From assembly GCA_023436775.1 (NCBI GenBank), contig JAEZHW010000027.1, forward strand, positions 1-15,175: a stretch of DNA of 15,175 bases, read 5' to 3'. Each line of letters begins with the position of its first letter. The first letter of the stretch is position 1. The notes under the pieces are model-generated. The model was not told the origin of the DNA, made no database searches, and was given only the letters and a program-made list of their open reading frames with translations. The stretch comes from Actinomycetes bacterium (lineage in GTDB: Bacteria > Actinomycetota > Actinomycetes > Actinomycetales > Microbacteriaceae). The translations under genes and the position numbers were made by a program. Shown piece after piece: positions 6,893 through 13,465 of this stretch.

Positions 6893-7543
6893 TCAGCGGC
6901 GCGCCCGCATGGCGAGTACGGCACCGAGCGCCAGCAGACCCTGGCCGCCGTTGTAGGTGAGCATCGCCAGGAAGAAGCCCCAGCCTGCAACCGCGTCCGG
7001 CGTGAAGATCACCAAGGACAGGAAGGTGTCCGAGGCGAGGAAGAAGGCGCCGCCCCAGGCCACCAGCCCGTTGACGCGGGTCGACGCGATCGCGGTACCG
7101 GCGAGCACGACACCGTAGATCGCGACCGCGATGGCGAGGCGGCCGAGGTGTGGCCAGAGCACGACGAGGATGGCGACCAGCCACACGACGTAGACCAGCG
7201 CCCAGGCCGGGATGCGCCTCGCGGCCAGGGCCTTGCCATAGAGCCAGATGTAGGCCAGGTGTGCCAGACCAAAGAAGAGCAGCATCAGTGGCAGTGACAG
7301 GCCGGCGGGCGCGAACGATCCCGAGAGCCCGCCGAACCACGACATCACGATCGCGATCAGCAACAGCACGCCAGCGAGGCTGCGGCTCGCGCCCTTGAGT
7401 ACGATCACGACGGCGAGCGCGAGCAGCGGCATGCGCGCGGTCGCGGCAATGTCCGTCAGCGTCTGGTTGCCGGTCAGGATGAAGACCAGGTGCAGGACCG
7501 AGATCACGGCATACGGGACAAAGGCGGCCAGGGGGTGCTTCAT
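6893..7543 (-). CDS. YhhN/TMEM86-family membrane protein (lysoplasmalogenase-like)
   Basis: A 216-residue integral membrane protein with about eight hydrophobic helices (VPYAVISVLHLVFIL; LLALAVVIVL; GVLLLIAIVMSW; MLLFFGLAHLAYI; LVYVVWLVAILVVL; AIAVAIYGVVLAGTA; WGGAFFLASDTFLSLVIF; GLLALGAVLAM). FFGLAHLAYI and GGAFFLASDTFLS are the conserved acidic/histidine-bearing blocks of the YhhN family; characterised relatives hydrolyse the vinyl ether of lysoplasmalogens, but bacterial roles are mostly unproven. I chose the ATG at 7541-7543, preceded by GAGGAG four bases away; longer in-frame extensions are intergenic. Its stop touches the stop of the convergent amidotransferase with no bases between, so neither gene has room for its own terminator there. 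Confidence 0.85.
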   Translation of the reverse strand: MKHPLAAFVPYAVISVLHLVFILTGNQTLTDIAATARMPLLALAVVIVLKGASRSLAGVLLLIAIVMSWFGGLSGSFAPAGLSLPLMLLFFGLAHLAYIWLYGKALAARRIPAWALVYVVWLVAILVVLWPHLGRLAIAVAIYGVVLAGTAIASTRVNGLVAWGGAFFLASDTFLSLVIFTPDAVAGWGFFLAMLTYNGGQGLLALGAVLAMRARR

Positions 7544-7578
7544 TGCGCTCCTCGATGTCGGGTCAGACACCACATCTT

Positions 7579-7592
7579 TGCACGCGAGTGCA
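7579..7592. promoter_or_regulatory. short inverted repeat upstream of yhhN-like gene
   Basis: TGCAC (7579-7583) and GTGCA (7588-7592) form a dyad with a 4-base spacer, about 36 bases upstream of the membrane-protein start in the 236-base divergent gap. Its position suits an operator, but five-base arms are weak evidence. Confidence 0.25.
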
Positions 7593-7704
7593 CGGTCGGA
7601 GAATTTGAGCAGTTGTGCTGTCAGGGGCTGCACAATCGCCCCGGATCGCGAGCGCATCGCTACCGGTCCCAGCCGCGCTCGCCCCGGCTCGTTGTAAAAA
7701 ATTC

Positions 7705-7733
7705 TTGACACAGTGTCTAGTGCGTTTTACATT
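7705..7733 (+). promoter_or_regulatory. strong promoter with an overlapping operator-like dyad
   Basis: The -35 box TTGACA (7705-7710, perfect consensus) and the -10 box TACATT (7728-7733) are separated by exactly 17 bases, placing the transcript start near 7740 and leaving a ~40-base leader before the membrane-protein ATG at 7780. The dyad GACAC-A-GTGTC (7707-7717) overlaps the -35 box, so a bound repressor would block RNA polymerase. The XRE regulator two genes downstream in the start order (8202) is the natural candidate for autoregulation. Promoter elements are read directly; regulator assignment is inference. Confidence 0.75.
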
Positions 7734-7779
7734 CATGATGTCAATGATTCTTTACATTGCCCACCACCAAGGAGCGACC

Positions 7780-8205
7780 ATGACGATGCAAGAACGCAAC
7801 GCCTGGCTGTACGGGTCCATTGCGATCCTCGGTTACGGCATCTACCTGGCGATGCTGCTGACCGCTGCCCAGCAGGTGCCGCTGCACCAGGTCGACTACT
7901 TCCCCTTTATGCTCTGGAGCATCGGGATCAGCGCGGTGCTCGGCATCGTCGTCGGCATCGTCAACGGCGCCTTCCGCCCGAAGCGCGGACCGATGTTCGA
8001 TGAGCGGGATCGCCAGATTTCAGTATTCGGTGAACATGTCGGGCAGGCCTTCATCGTGATCGGCGCGATCGGCGCGCTGATCCTCGCCATCATCGAGGCG
8101 GACTACTTCTGGATCGCGAACCTGATCTATCTCTCCTTCGTCCTGGCCGCGGTGCTCTCCTCGATGGCCCGGATTGGCGCCTACCGCGAGGGTTTCCAGC
8201 AGTGA
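7780..8205 (+). CDS. small four-helix membrane protein paired with an XRE regulator
   Basis: A 141-residue protein with four predicted transmembrane segments: about residues 8-28 (AWLYGSIAILGYGIYLAMLL), 41-64 (PFMLWSIGISAVLGIVVGIV), 86-106 (GQAFIVIGAIGALILAII) and 110-132 (FWIANLIYLSFVLAAVLSSM). The loop after helix 2 holds a basic, then acidic patch (FRPKRGPMFDERDRQI). DERDRQI before the third helix recalls DUF2178-like proteins, which are commonly encoded with XRE regulators; I do not recognise a specific function. The ATG at 7780 is set by AAGGAG five bases upstream. The stop TGA shares four bases (GTGA) with the start of the XRE gene, so translation is coupled. First gene of a three-gene operon. 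Confidence 0.85.
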   Translation: MTMQERNAWLYGSIAILGYGIYLAMLLTAAQQVPLHQVDYFPFMLWSIGISAVLGIVVGIVNGAFRPKRGPMFDERDRQISVFGEHVGQAFIVIGAIGALILAIIEADYFWIANLIYLSFVLAAVLSSMARIGAYREGFQQ

Positions 8206-8453
8206 GCAAGTCCACCCGGATCACGAACGCTATCCGCGCGCTGCGCTTCAGTCACGGCGAGCTCACCCAGGCGGACCTCGCCGAACGGGTGGGTGTCACC
8301 CGCCAGACGATCATCGCCATCGAGCAGGGCAAGTACTCCCCCTCCCTCGAGATGGCCTTCCAGATCGCCCGGGTCTTTGGCGTCCCGCTGGAGGCGGTCT
8401 TCCAATACCCCGACACCGACGGCAGCCCATCCGCCGGCCCCACCAACCGCTAG
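8202..8453 (+). CDS. XRE-family helix-turn-helix transcriptional regulator
   Basis: An 83-residue DNA-binding protein consisting almost only of the Cro/CI-type HTH: LTQADLAERVGVTRQTIIAI and then EQGKYSPSLEMAFQIARVFG (about residues 21-60), ending in VPLEAVFQYPD. It belongs to the compact YozG-like group of single-domain regulators. It starts with GTG inside the preceding stop (GTGA overlap). The MDR oxidoreductase follows after nine bases, with its GGAG site adjoining this stop. The likely target is the dyad over the operon promoter at 7707-7717, by analogy with autoregulated membrane-protein/XRE pairs; there is no direct evidence of binding. Confidence 0.92.
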   Translation: MSKSTRITNAIRALRFSHGELTQADLAERVGVTRQTIIAIEQGKYSPSLEMAFQIARVFGVPLEAVFQYPDTDGSPSAGPTNR

Positions 8454-8462
8454 GAGCAGGCC

Positions 8463-9440
8463 ATGCGCGCCATCCAGCAGCACGAGTACGGTCAGGTCGA
8501 CCAGCTCGCCCTCGTCGACATCGACCTCCCTGCCCCCGGCCCGGACCAGGTCCTGATCCGGGTGCACGCCGCCAGCGTGAACATGGCCGACTGGCACCTG
8601 ATGACCGGCGAGCCGCTGCTCGCCCGCCTCGCCCTCGGCGTGAAGGCCCCGAAGCAGCAGGTCCGCGGCGTCGACCTGGCCGGCGTGGTGGAACAGGTCG
8701 GCGAGGCGGTGACCGACTTCCAGCCGGGCGATCGCGTCTTCGGCTGCGCGGACGGCGCGTTCGCGGACTTCGCCCTGGCCTCGCCGAAGCGCATCGCTGC
8801 CCTGCCAGCGGGCGTCTCGTTCGAGCAGGCCGCGACCCTCGGCACCGCGGCCCGCACCGCGCAGCAGGCCCTGCGTGCGGCCGGCATCGCAGCGCCGGGG
8901 TCCGGGGCAGGCCGGTCCGTACTAGTGATCGGTGCGGCTGGCGGCGTGGGCTCGTTCGCGGTGCAGTTGGCCGTGCTGGCGGGCGCCACAGTAACGGGCG
9001 TCTGCAGCACCGCGAAGTTGGACTTCGTGCGCGGCCTCGGCGCCGCCGAGGCGATCGACTACACGCAGGGCCCGGTGACGGGCCGCTTCGACGTGGTCGT
9101 CGACATCGCCGGCGCGCGCCCGATCCGCGAGGGGCTCGAGCTGGTCACCGACCGCGGCACCCTCGTCATCGTCGGCGGCGAGGGCGGCGGCGCACTGATG
9201 GGCCCGTCCTCCCGGATGATGCAGGCTCCGTTCGCGTCCCTGTTCTCGAAGCGGAAGGTGCTGGGCGTCTTCCAGACCGAACGCCGCGACGACCTCGAGG
9301 CCCTCGCCCACCTCGTGGCTACCGGCGCCCTCACCCCCGCCATCGAGCAAGTCCTCCCCCTTGAGCAGGCCCCGCAGGCCATCGCGCACCTCGCCGCAGG
9401 CCGCGCCCGAGGGAAGACGGTGCTCTCCATAATCGGTTAG
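8463..9440 (+). CDS. zinc-free MDR-family NADPH oxidoreductase (quinone reductase-like)
   Basis: A 325-residue medium-chain dehydrogenase/reductase. The N-terminal GroES-like fold (DLPAPGPDQVLIRVHAASVN, GVDLAGVVEQVG, FQPGDRVFG) is followed by a Rossmann domain with IGAAGGVGSFAVQLA (156-170), the AxxGxxG NADPH-binding signature of quinone oxidoreductases. The zinc-ligand Cys/His residues of alcohol dehydrogenases are absent. Such enzymes reduce quinones, enones or reactive carbonyls in the cytosol. The ATG follows TAGGAGC, so the ribosome binding site overlaps the XRE stop; third gene of the operon starting at 7780. The exact substrate is unknown. GC here is about 70% in the lines I counted, in sharp contrast to the next two genes. 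Confidence 0.92.
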   Translation: MRAIQQHEYGQVDQLALVDIDLPAPGPDQVLIRVHAASVNMADWHLMTGEPLLARLALGVKAPKQQVRGVDLAGVVEQVGEAVTDFQPGDRVFGCADGAFADFALASPKRIAALPAGVSFEQAATLGTAARTAQQALRAAGIAAPGSGAGRSVLVIGAAGGVGSFAVQLAVLAGATVTGVCSTAKLDFVRGLGAAEAIDYTQGPVTGRFDVVVDIAGARPIREGLELVTDRGTLVIVGGEGGGALMGPSSRMMQAPFASLFSKRKVLGVFQTERRDDLEALAHLVATGALTPAIEQVLPLEQAPQAIAHLAAGRARGKTVLSIIG

Positions 9441-9445
9441 CAGGC

Positions 9446-9463
9446 CTCCGGCAATTACCGGAG
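9446..9463 (+). terminator. stem-loop after the MDR gene
   Basis: CTCCGG and CCGGAG form a perfect 6-bp stem around the loop CAATTA, beginning 5 bases after the MDR stop. No T-run follows. It marks the likely end of the 7780-9440 operon and the boundary with the lower-GC cassette that starts about 100 bases on. Confidence 0.5.
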
Positions 9464-9564
9464 CCGCAAAGCCGCCGCGCTGGACTTCAAGTTCTGCCAC
9501 CTCTTCGCTACTCTGATACGCATGCCTCTCGCAGATGAGAGTGCCGAAAATTGGGGGCGTCACT

Positions 9565-10770
9565 ATGGCGTGGGTGGAAAGTTTCGCAGTTCAGGGCTTG
9601 GCCGGCAGGGACAAGACCGTGTCTCATACGCTCGACCGCCATCTGAACATTTTCTGGGGACTGAATGGCGCTGGAAAGACCACGCTCTTACGCATTCTGC
9701 ATGCGGCGTTTAATGGCGAATCGTCAACATTAGAGCATCTGCCCTTCGAGAGTGCTGAAGTCGTATTTCGAGTCGGCGGAGAAGACACAAGAGTGATTCG
9801 GCGATTCAGCCGAGATCAACAAGTCACGAACAAGGCTCATGACGAGAACAACGTTTACATCGGAACCGATGTTGAGCTAGGCAAAGCTTGGGTCACAAGA
9901 GACGATGCGGCTGAGGGCGGGTGGCAGACGATCTATTCCCCAGACGAAGGAAATTTGCCAGCGGACTTAAGCACGCGCGGTTTCGCACATTCATATCTGC
10001 CCATTACGCGAGTTTATGATAGCGGCCGCCGTCCCTCTCGTGGCGTAGATGGACGCAGGCAGACCTCCGACGAAATATTTGTTGAGCAGGTCTTTGACCG
10101 TTGGCGTGATTACGCGTCGCGCAGCCTAAGCCGTATTCGCGAGATTCAGCAACAGGGTCTTGCAACAGTTCTCGCCATCCTTTTTGGTGGTAGCCCAGCT
10201 CCCGACCGCTCTGCCTTCGGCATTGACGACGTCGACGCTAACGAGGCCTACAGCCTCGTAGAGAGCTTCTTGAAAGAGCAAAGTATTCCACTACGAATGC
10301 CGAAGGACATGTTCATCGGCAAGTTTGAGGACTCCACCGAACATCGCGAGGTGGTCGCTGAGATTCAGACCGTCAAGCGTGACACTGATGAAGTTCTTGC
10401 CCCCCAGAAAGAATTTCAGCGAATCATCGACTCGATGTACCAAGGTAACAAGCATCTTGTTCTAACTGGGATGAGATCGCCGCGCGCCTACGGTATAAGA
10501 CCAATTGGTGTCGAAATCGGCAACAAGGCGATCCCCTTGTCATCTCTGTCCTCCGGAGAAAAACAACTTCTTCAGATTCTCCTCGAAGTGCTTAGCGCCG
10601 ATAGCAGCGCCGTCATGATCGACGAGCCGGAACTTTCACTTCACGTAAATTGGCAGCAACAACTCGTTGGATCTATGCGTCGCATCAACGAAGACTGCCA
10701 ACTCCTACTTGCATCTCATTCGCCAGAGATCATGGCCGAGGTGCCCGACCAGCACATCTTTGAACTATGA
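9565..10770 (+). CDS. AAA/ABC-type ATPase of a two-gene defence-like cassette (AriA/OLD-like)
   Basis: A 401-residue ATPase. Walker A GLNGAGKTT is at residues 32-40, the ABC-like signature LSSGEKQLL at 328-336, Walker B AVMIDEPELSLH at 349-360 and the switch histidine in LLASHSPEIM at 381-390. Between them lies a ~280-residue insert (including FAHSYLPITRVYDS, a helix-rich FVEQVFDRWRDYASRSLSRI section, and KDMFIGKF), probably the dimer/coiled region of OLD- and SMC-like ATPases. I start at ATG 9565, with GGGGGC upstream, giving MAWVESFAVQGL as the first strand; ATG 9535 lacks a ribosome site. The stop overlaps the next start (ATGA). Two counted 60-base lines give 48% and 52% GC against 72% in the gene before. 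The pairing with a TOPRIM-like protein suggests a PARIS-like abortive anti-phage sensor, but the subtype is not certain. Confidence 0.85.
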   Translation: MAWVESFAVQGLAGRDKTVSHTLDRHLNIFWGLNGAGKTTLLRILHAAFNGESSTLEHLPFESAEVVFRVGGEDTRVIRRFSRDQQVTNKAHDENNVYIGTDVELGKAWVTRDDAAEGGWQTIYSPDEGNLPADLSTRGFAHSYLPITRVYDSGRRPSRGVDGRRQTSDEIFVEQVFDRWRDYASRSLSRIREIQQQGLATVLAILFGGSPAPDRSAFGIDDVDANEAYSLVESFLKEQSIPLRMPKDMFIGKFEDSTEHREVVAEIQTVKRDTDEVLAPQKEFQRIIDSMYQGNKHLVLTGMRSPRAYGIRPIGVEIGNKAIPLSSLSSGEKQLLQILLEVLSADSSAVMIDEPELSLHVNWQQQLVGSMRRINEDCQLLLASHSPEIMAEVPDQHIFEL

Positions 10771-11744
10771 ACGGCCGTCCCAGGTGGAGCGCTGACGGCT
10801 TCGCGCGGCGCGTCAGAATGAGCCAGGATGATTTTTGGGTGATTGTTGAGGGTCGAGATCATGATCGCCCTCACTACGAGAATCTATTGCGAGCCCTTCC
10901 ATCGACGCGAGACAAACGATTCTCCATTCGACTGGCTGAATCTATTGAACTTAACGGCAGATCCGCTGGAGGCAAGAGGGGTGCTCTAGCGATACATGAT
11001 CACCTCGAAACAAAAGGCAAGCTACGAACCAACAATGCCTCTGGGACGTCCACAATCGTTTTCATGTTGGACCGTGATCGAGACGATGTGTTAGGAATCA
11101 TGCGCACATCGCCTCACATCGCTTACACTCACGCGACGGACGTCGAGGCAGACATATTGTTGAACTCAGATATATGGGCAGCACTTCGGCATGCGTACGG
11201 CATCGATTCGGCGACCGCTGGATTGATTAAAGACAAAGTGCCTGATCCCGCAAAGGCACTTCTTGCCCTTTGGGAGGAGTGGCTCTTCCTCGGATTACTC
11301 GCTTTACTGTGCGAACGCCCTCACTTTGCGCCATGGTCTCGCAACTCCATGGTCAACTTCAACGACTTCGGGGCCCCGGAGCAGTCGCAGGTGGCTGAAA
11401 TCAAAAACCGAATTGAGACGTCGACTGACTCCGCTGCCTACTCCAAGGCTCATGAACAGGCCGGGAACCACTTGAACTACTACCGGGACCGGCTTCTGAA
11501 AGGACGGTGGTTGGCAAAATACATGAGGCACCTCGTTGCCACCCACCTGGCCGGCGAAATAGTAAAAGGGCAAGTATCCCCGAACGCGATTGTCGACACT
11601 GCACTCGCAGGACTTCGTTATAGCGGGGACTGGGTCGCTCACTATGAGACAACGTTTGCCCGCTTCCTGACAGACCCCTCAATGTCCACCACGTCACTGA
11701 CAATAAGCAAGACGACTTCGGAACAACTTCAAGCGGCCAAGTAA
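10767..11744 (+). CDS. TOPRIM-like (DUF4435-like) putative effector nuclease of the cassette (AriB-like)
   Basis: A 325-residue protein. FWVIVEGRDHDRPHYENLL (23-41) fits the first TOPRIM strand with catalytic Glu28; FMLDRDRDD (99-107) fits the acidic DxD motif (Asp102, Asp104); YTHATDVEADILL (120-132) resembles the T...E segment that follows DxD in DUF4435/OLD TOPRIM proteins. The rest is helical (ALLALWEEWLFLGLLALLCE; NHLNYYRDRLLKGRWLAKYM). There is no signal peptide. It overlaps the ATPase stop by four bases, so a fixed stoichiometry is likely. In PARIS, AriA holds AriB until a phage trigger releases the toxic nuclease; a similar role is inferred, not shown. The alternative is a related but undescribed ATPase-TOPRIM pair. 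It shares the lower GC of the ATPase. Confidence 0.75.
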   Translation: MNGRPRWSADGFARRVRMSQDDFWVIVEGRDHDRPHYENLLRALPSTRDKRFSIRLAESIELNGRSAGGKRGALAIHDHLETKGKLRTNNASGTSTIVFMLDRDRDDVLGIMRTSPHIAYTHATDVEADILLNSDIWAALRHAYGIDSATAGLIKDKVPDPAKALLALWEEWLFLGLLALLCERPHFAPWSRNSMVNFNDFGAPEQSQVAEIKNRIETSTDSAAYSKAHEQAGNHLNYYRDRLLKGRWLAKYMRHLVATHLAGEIVKGQVSPNAIVDTALAGLRYSGDWVAHYETTFARFLTDPSMSTTSLTISKTTSEQLQAAK

Positions 11745-11750
11745 GGCCGC
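11733..11750 (+). terminator. stem-loop spanning the cassette's last stop codon
   Basis: GCGGCC (11733-11738) and GGCCGC (11745-11750) pair around AAGTAA, which contains the TAA stop in the loop. The sequence after it (GGGTTCTTGA) is only weakly T-rich. It is a plausible terminator for the two-gene defence-like operon, with a GC-rich stem standing out from the AT-richer gene around it. Confidence 0.5.
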
Positions 11751-11834
11751 GGGTTCTTGACTGAGGAGACGTACGACGTGATCCTGAGATCGACAGGACT
11801 ACCGTAGCGCGTGGCATCTACATCTGCCAAAGAA

Positions 11835-11868
11835 AACGTCCCGACCAGGTAATTCTGGTCGGGACGTT
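11835..11868 (-). terminator. strong intrinsic terminator of the tRNA-Pro gene
   Basis: A perfect 14-bp stem (AACGTCCCGACCAG with CTGGTCGGGACGTT) closes a 6-base loop. On the minus strand it starts 4 bases past the encoded CCA of the tRNA and is followed by TTCTTT continuing the T's of the stem, the classic U-tail. The only textbook intrinsic terminator in the window. It may also stop plus-strand read-through from the defence cassette. Confidence 0.92.
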
Positions 11869-11872
11869 CGTG

Positions 11873-11949
<77 letters not shown>

Positions 11950-11964
11950 TGGAACAACTTGACC

Positions 11965-11970
11965 ATCCTA
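11965..11970 (-). promoter_or_regulatory. candidate -10 box for tRNA-Pro
   Basis: TAGGAT on the minus strand lies about 15 bases upstream of the tRNA 5' end and would start transcription ~8 bases before it. No good -35 box is found 16-18 bases further upstream, so this is a tentative call. Confidence 0.35.
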
Positions 11971-11986
11971 GCCGATAACCATGAGG

Positions 11987-12000
11987 CCGTGCGCGCACGG
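11987..12000 (-). terminator. 14-base perfect palindrome after the TetR gene
   Basis: CCGTGCGCGCACGG is fully self-complementary and begins 11 bases past the TetR stop on the minus strand. As RNA it would form a 5-bp stem with a CGCG loop. There is no T-run. It may be a weak terminator separating tetR from the tRNA. Confidence 0.4.
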
Positions 12001-12011
12001 AACGCGGTCGC

Positions 12012-12578
12012 TCAGCGCGGCTCGAACCAGGCGGCGAGCATCCGGCGCATCCGGGCCGCTGCTTCCGCGCGCTGATCCTCCGGCATGCGCACCAGGCCTA
12101 AGGCCAGCATGTGGACCGCCAGCGGAATGTCCCCCGGTTCCGCCTCGCCGGAAAATGAGTGTCCCCCACTCTGGGCGAATCGCTCCCCCATCGCGATCAA
12201 CCGCTGACCGAGCGCCTGGATACGCGGATCATCCGGGAAACTACTGCCCAGCTGCACCAGCGCCGCCGCCGCCGAAGCCTGCTCGACGACGCCGCCCAGG
12301 AGATCATCAACCGTCGCGCCGGGGCGCTGCGCGATCGCTTCCAACTGGTCCATATTCTCGTCAAACACCGCAAGAACCAAGGAAAGTCGGTCCGGAAAGT
12401 GCCGATAGAGCGTCCCCTGGCCCACCTCTGCCCGCTGCGAAATCTCGTTCAGCGGCGCGTCGATACCGCGCTCAGCGAAGACCGCACGGGCGGCCTCCAG
12501 CAGCCGGTGGCGGTTCTCCACCGCCGCGGCTGGTCCCCGGTTGGGTCGGGGTCTTGACCCTAGTCCTAACGCGCGCAC
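12012..12578 (-). CDS. TetR-family transcriptional regulator
   Basis: A 188-residue repressor-type protein. The N-terminal HTH is typical: RHRLLEAARAVFAERGID, LNEISQRAEVGQGTLYRHFP, then DRLSLVLAVFDEN (about residues 23-77). The C-terminal ligand domain is helical and Ala-rich. The start is taken as the GTG at 12576-12578 with no clear ribosome binding site, so the message may be leaderless or begin at an internal GTG (AVENRH...) after GGGGA. It is divergent from the SDR/KstD operon, and a 20-base dyad lies 14 bases upstream of its start. The standard arrangement implies that it represses both itself and the SDR-KstD operon until a ligand, possibly a steroid or its CoA ester, binds. It is not recognisable as KstR or KstR2 from the visible operator. 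Confidence 0.88.
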   Translation of the reverse strand: MRALGLGSRPRPNRGPAAAVENRHRLLEAARAVFAERGIDAPLNEISQRAEVGQGTLYRHFPDRLSLVLAVFDENMDQLEAIAQRPGATVDDLLGGVVEQASAAAALVQLGSSFPDDPRIQALGQRLIAMGERFAQSGGHSFSGEAEPGDIPLAVHMLALGLVRMPEDQRAEAAARMRRMLAAWFEPR

Positions 12579-12592
12579 AGGACTACAGTAAG

Positions 12593-12612
12593 ACCGGACA
12601 AGGGTGTCCGGT
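12593..12612. promoter_or_regulatory. probable TetR operator between divergent tetR and SDR genes
   Basis: ACCGGACA and TGTCCGGT are perfect 8-base arms around the spacer AGGG. The dyad sits 15 bases from the TetR start and 50 bases before the SDR start, overlapping TTGTCC, a possible tetR -35 element. Spacing and symmetry suit a TetR dimer site. It does not match the KstR (AAC..GTT) core that I know. Confidence 0.7.
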
Positions 12613-12617
12613 TGTGC

Positions 12618-12636
12618 CAGAACTGTGAATGTTCTG
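12618..12636. promoter_or_regulatory. second dyad upstream of the SDR-KstD operon
   Basis: CAGAAC (12618-12623) and GTTCTG (12631-12636) form 6-base arms with a 7-base spacer, between the main operator and the AGGAGG site. The AGAAC/GTTCT half-sites recall KstR sites, but the spacing here is much wider than in that consensus. It could be a second regulator site or a leader hairpin. Confidence 0.35.
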
Positions 12637-12661
12637 CCCCACCAACTTCCAGGAGGTCAAC

Positions 12662-13465
12662 GTGGAAATCTCTGGCAAAGTCTTCGTCGTCACCGGCGGC
12701 GGGAACGGTATCGGTCGGGAAGTGGTGCTCGAACTGCTTCGCCGCGGCGCGAAGGTGGCGGCGGTGGACGTCAATGCCGCGAACCTGGCCGAAACCGGCA
12801 CGCTCGCCAACGCAGGCGACCGCTTCACCGAGCACAAGGTCGACATCACCGACCGTGCTGCGGTCGAGAAGCTCCCGAAGGCGGTGATGGCCAAGCACGG
12901 CGCCGTCGACGGCGTCATCAACGTCGCCGGCATCGTGCACCGCTTCGCGCCCGTACACGAACTCAACTACGACGAGATCGAGCGCGTCGTGAACGTGAAC
13001 TTCTGGGGCACGCTGCACATCGTCAAGACCTTCCTGCCCGAGCTGCTGCAGCGCCCCGCCGCAAGTCTGGTGAACATCTCCAGCATGGGCGGCCTCGCGC
13101 CGGTCCCTGGACAGACGATTTACGGCGCCACCAAGGCTGGCGTCAAGCTGCTCACCGAAGGGATCAGCGGTGAGGTCCGTGGCTCGAACCTCACCGTCAC
13201 CGTGGTGTTCCCGGGCGGTGTCGGCACCAACATCCTCGGCAACTCCGGCGTCGAGATGAAGGGTGACCCGTTGAAGCCCGAAAACGCCCAGATGAAGCTC
13301 ACCTCCCCCGCCGACGCTGGCCGACAGATCGTCGAGGCCGTAGCGAAGGGGCAGCAACGACTGCGGATTGGCAACGACGCCAAGCTGCTTGACCGAATGT
13401 CGCGCCTGATGCCCGTGAAGGTCATCGGTGCGATCGCCGACAAGATGAAGGGACTGATGGACTAG
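12662..13465 (+). CDS. SDR-family oxidoreductase (first gene of SDR-KstD operon)
   Basis: A 267-residue classical short-chain dehydrogenase. TGGGNGIG is at 11-18 and DITD at 61-64; NVAG at 87-90 replaces the usual NNAG; Ser140 or Ser141, Tyr154 and Lys158 form the catalytic set (SSMGGLAPVPGQTIYGATKAG is split here as SSMGG, YGATKAG). VVFPGGVGTNI follows. The start is the GTG at 12662, five bases after AGGAGGT; the upstream in-frame ATG at 12629 has no ribosome site and lies within the regulatory region. The KstD-like gene overlaps its stop by one base. The partner suggests oxidation or reduction of a hydroxyl/keto group on a steroid-like or alicyclic substrate, for instance a hydroxysteroid dehydrogenase; the specificity is not readable. 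Confidence 0.92.
   Translation: MEISGKVFVVTGGGNGIGREVVLELLRRGAKVAAVDVNAANLAETGTLANAGDRFTEHKVDITDRAAVEKLPKAVMAKHGAVDGVINVAGIVHRFAPVHELNYDEIERVVNVNFWGTLHIVKTFLPELLQRPAASLVNISSMGGLAPVPGQTIYGATKAGVKLLTEGISGEVRGSNLTVTVVFPGGVGTNILGNSGVEMKGDPLKPENAQMKLTSPADAGRQIVEAVAKGQQRLRIGNDAKLLDRMSRLMPVKVIGAIADKMKGLMD

Noticed and set aside
8174..9364. 396-codon plus-strand frame across the XRE and MDR genes
   Set aside because: The translation is Arg/Pro/Gly-rich low-complexity sequence, an out-of-frame shadow of two genes with clear domains and ribosome sites.
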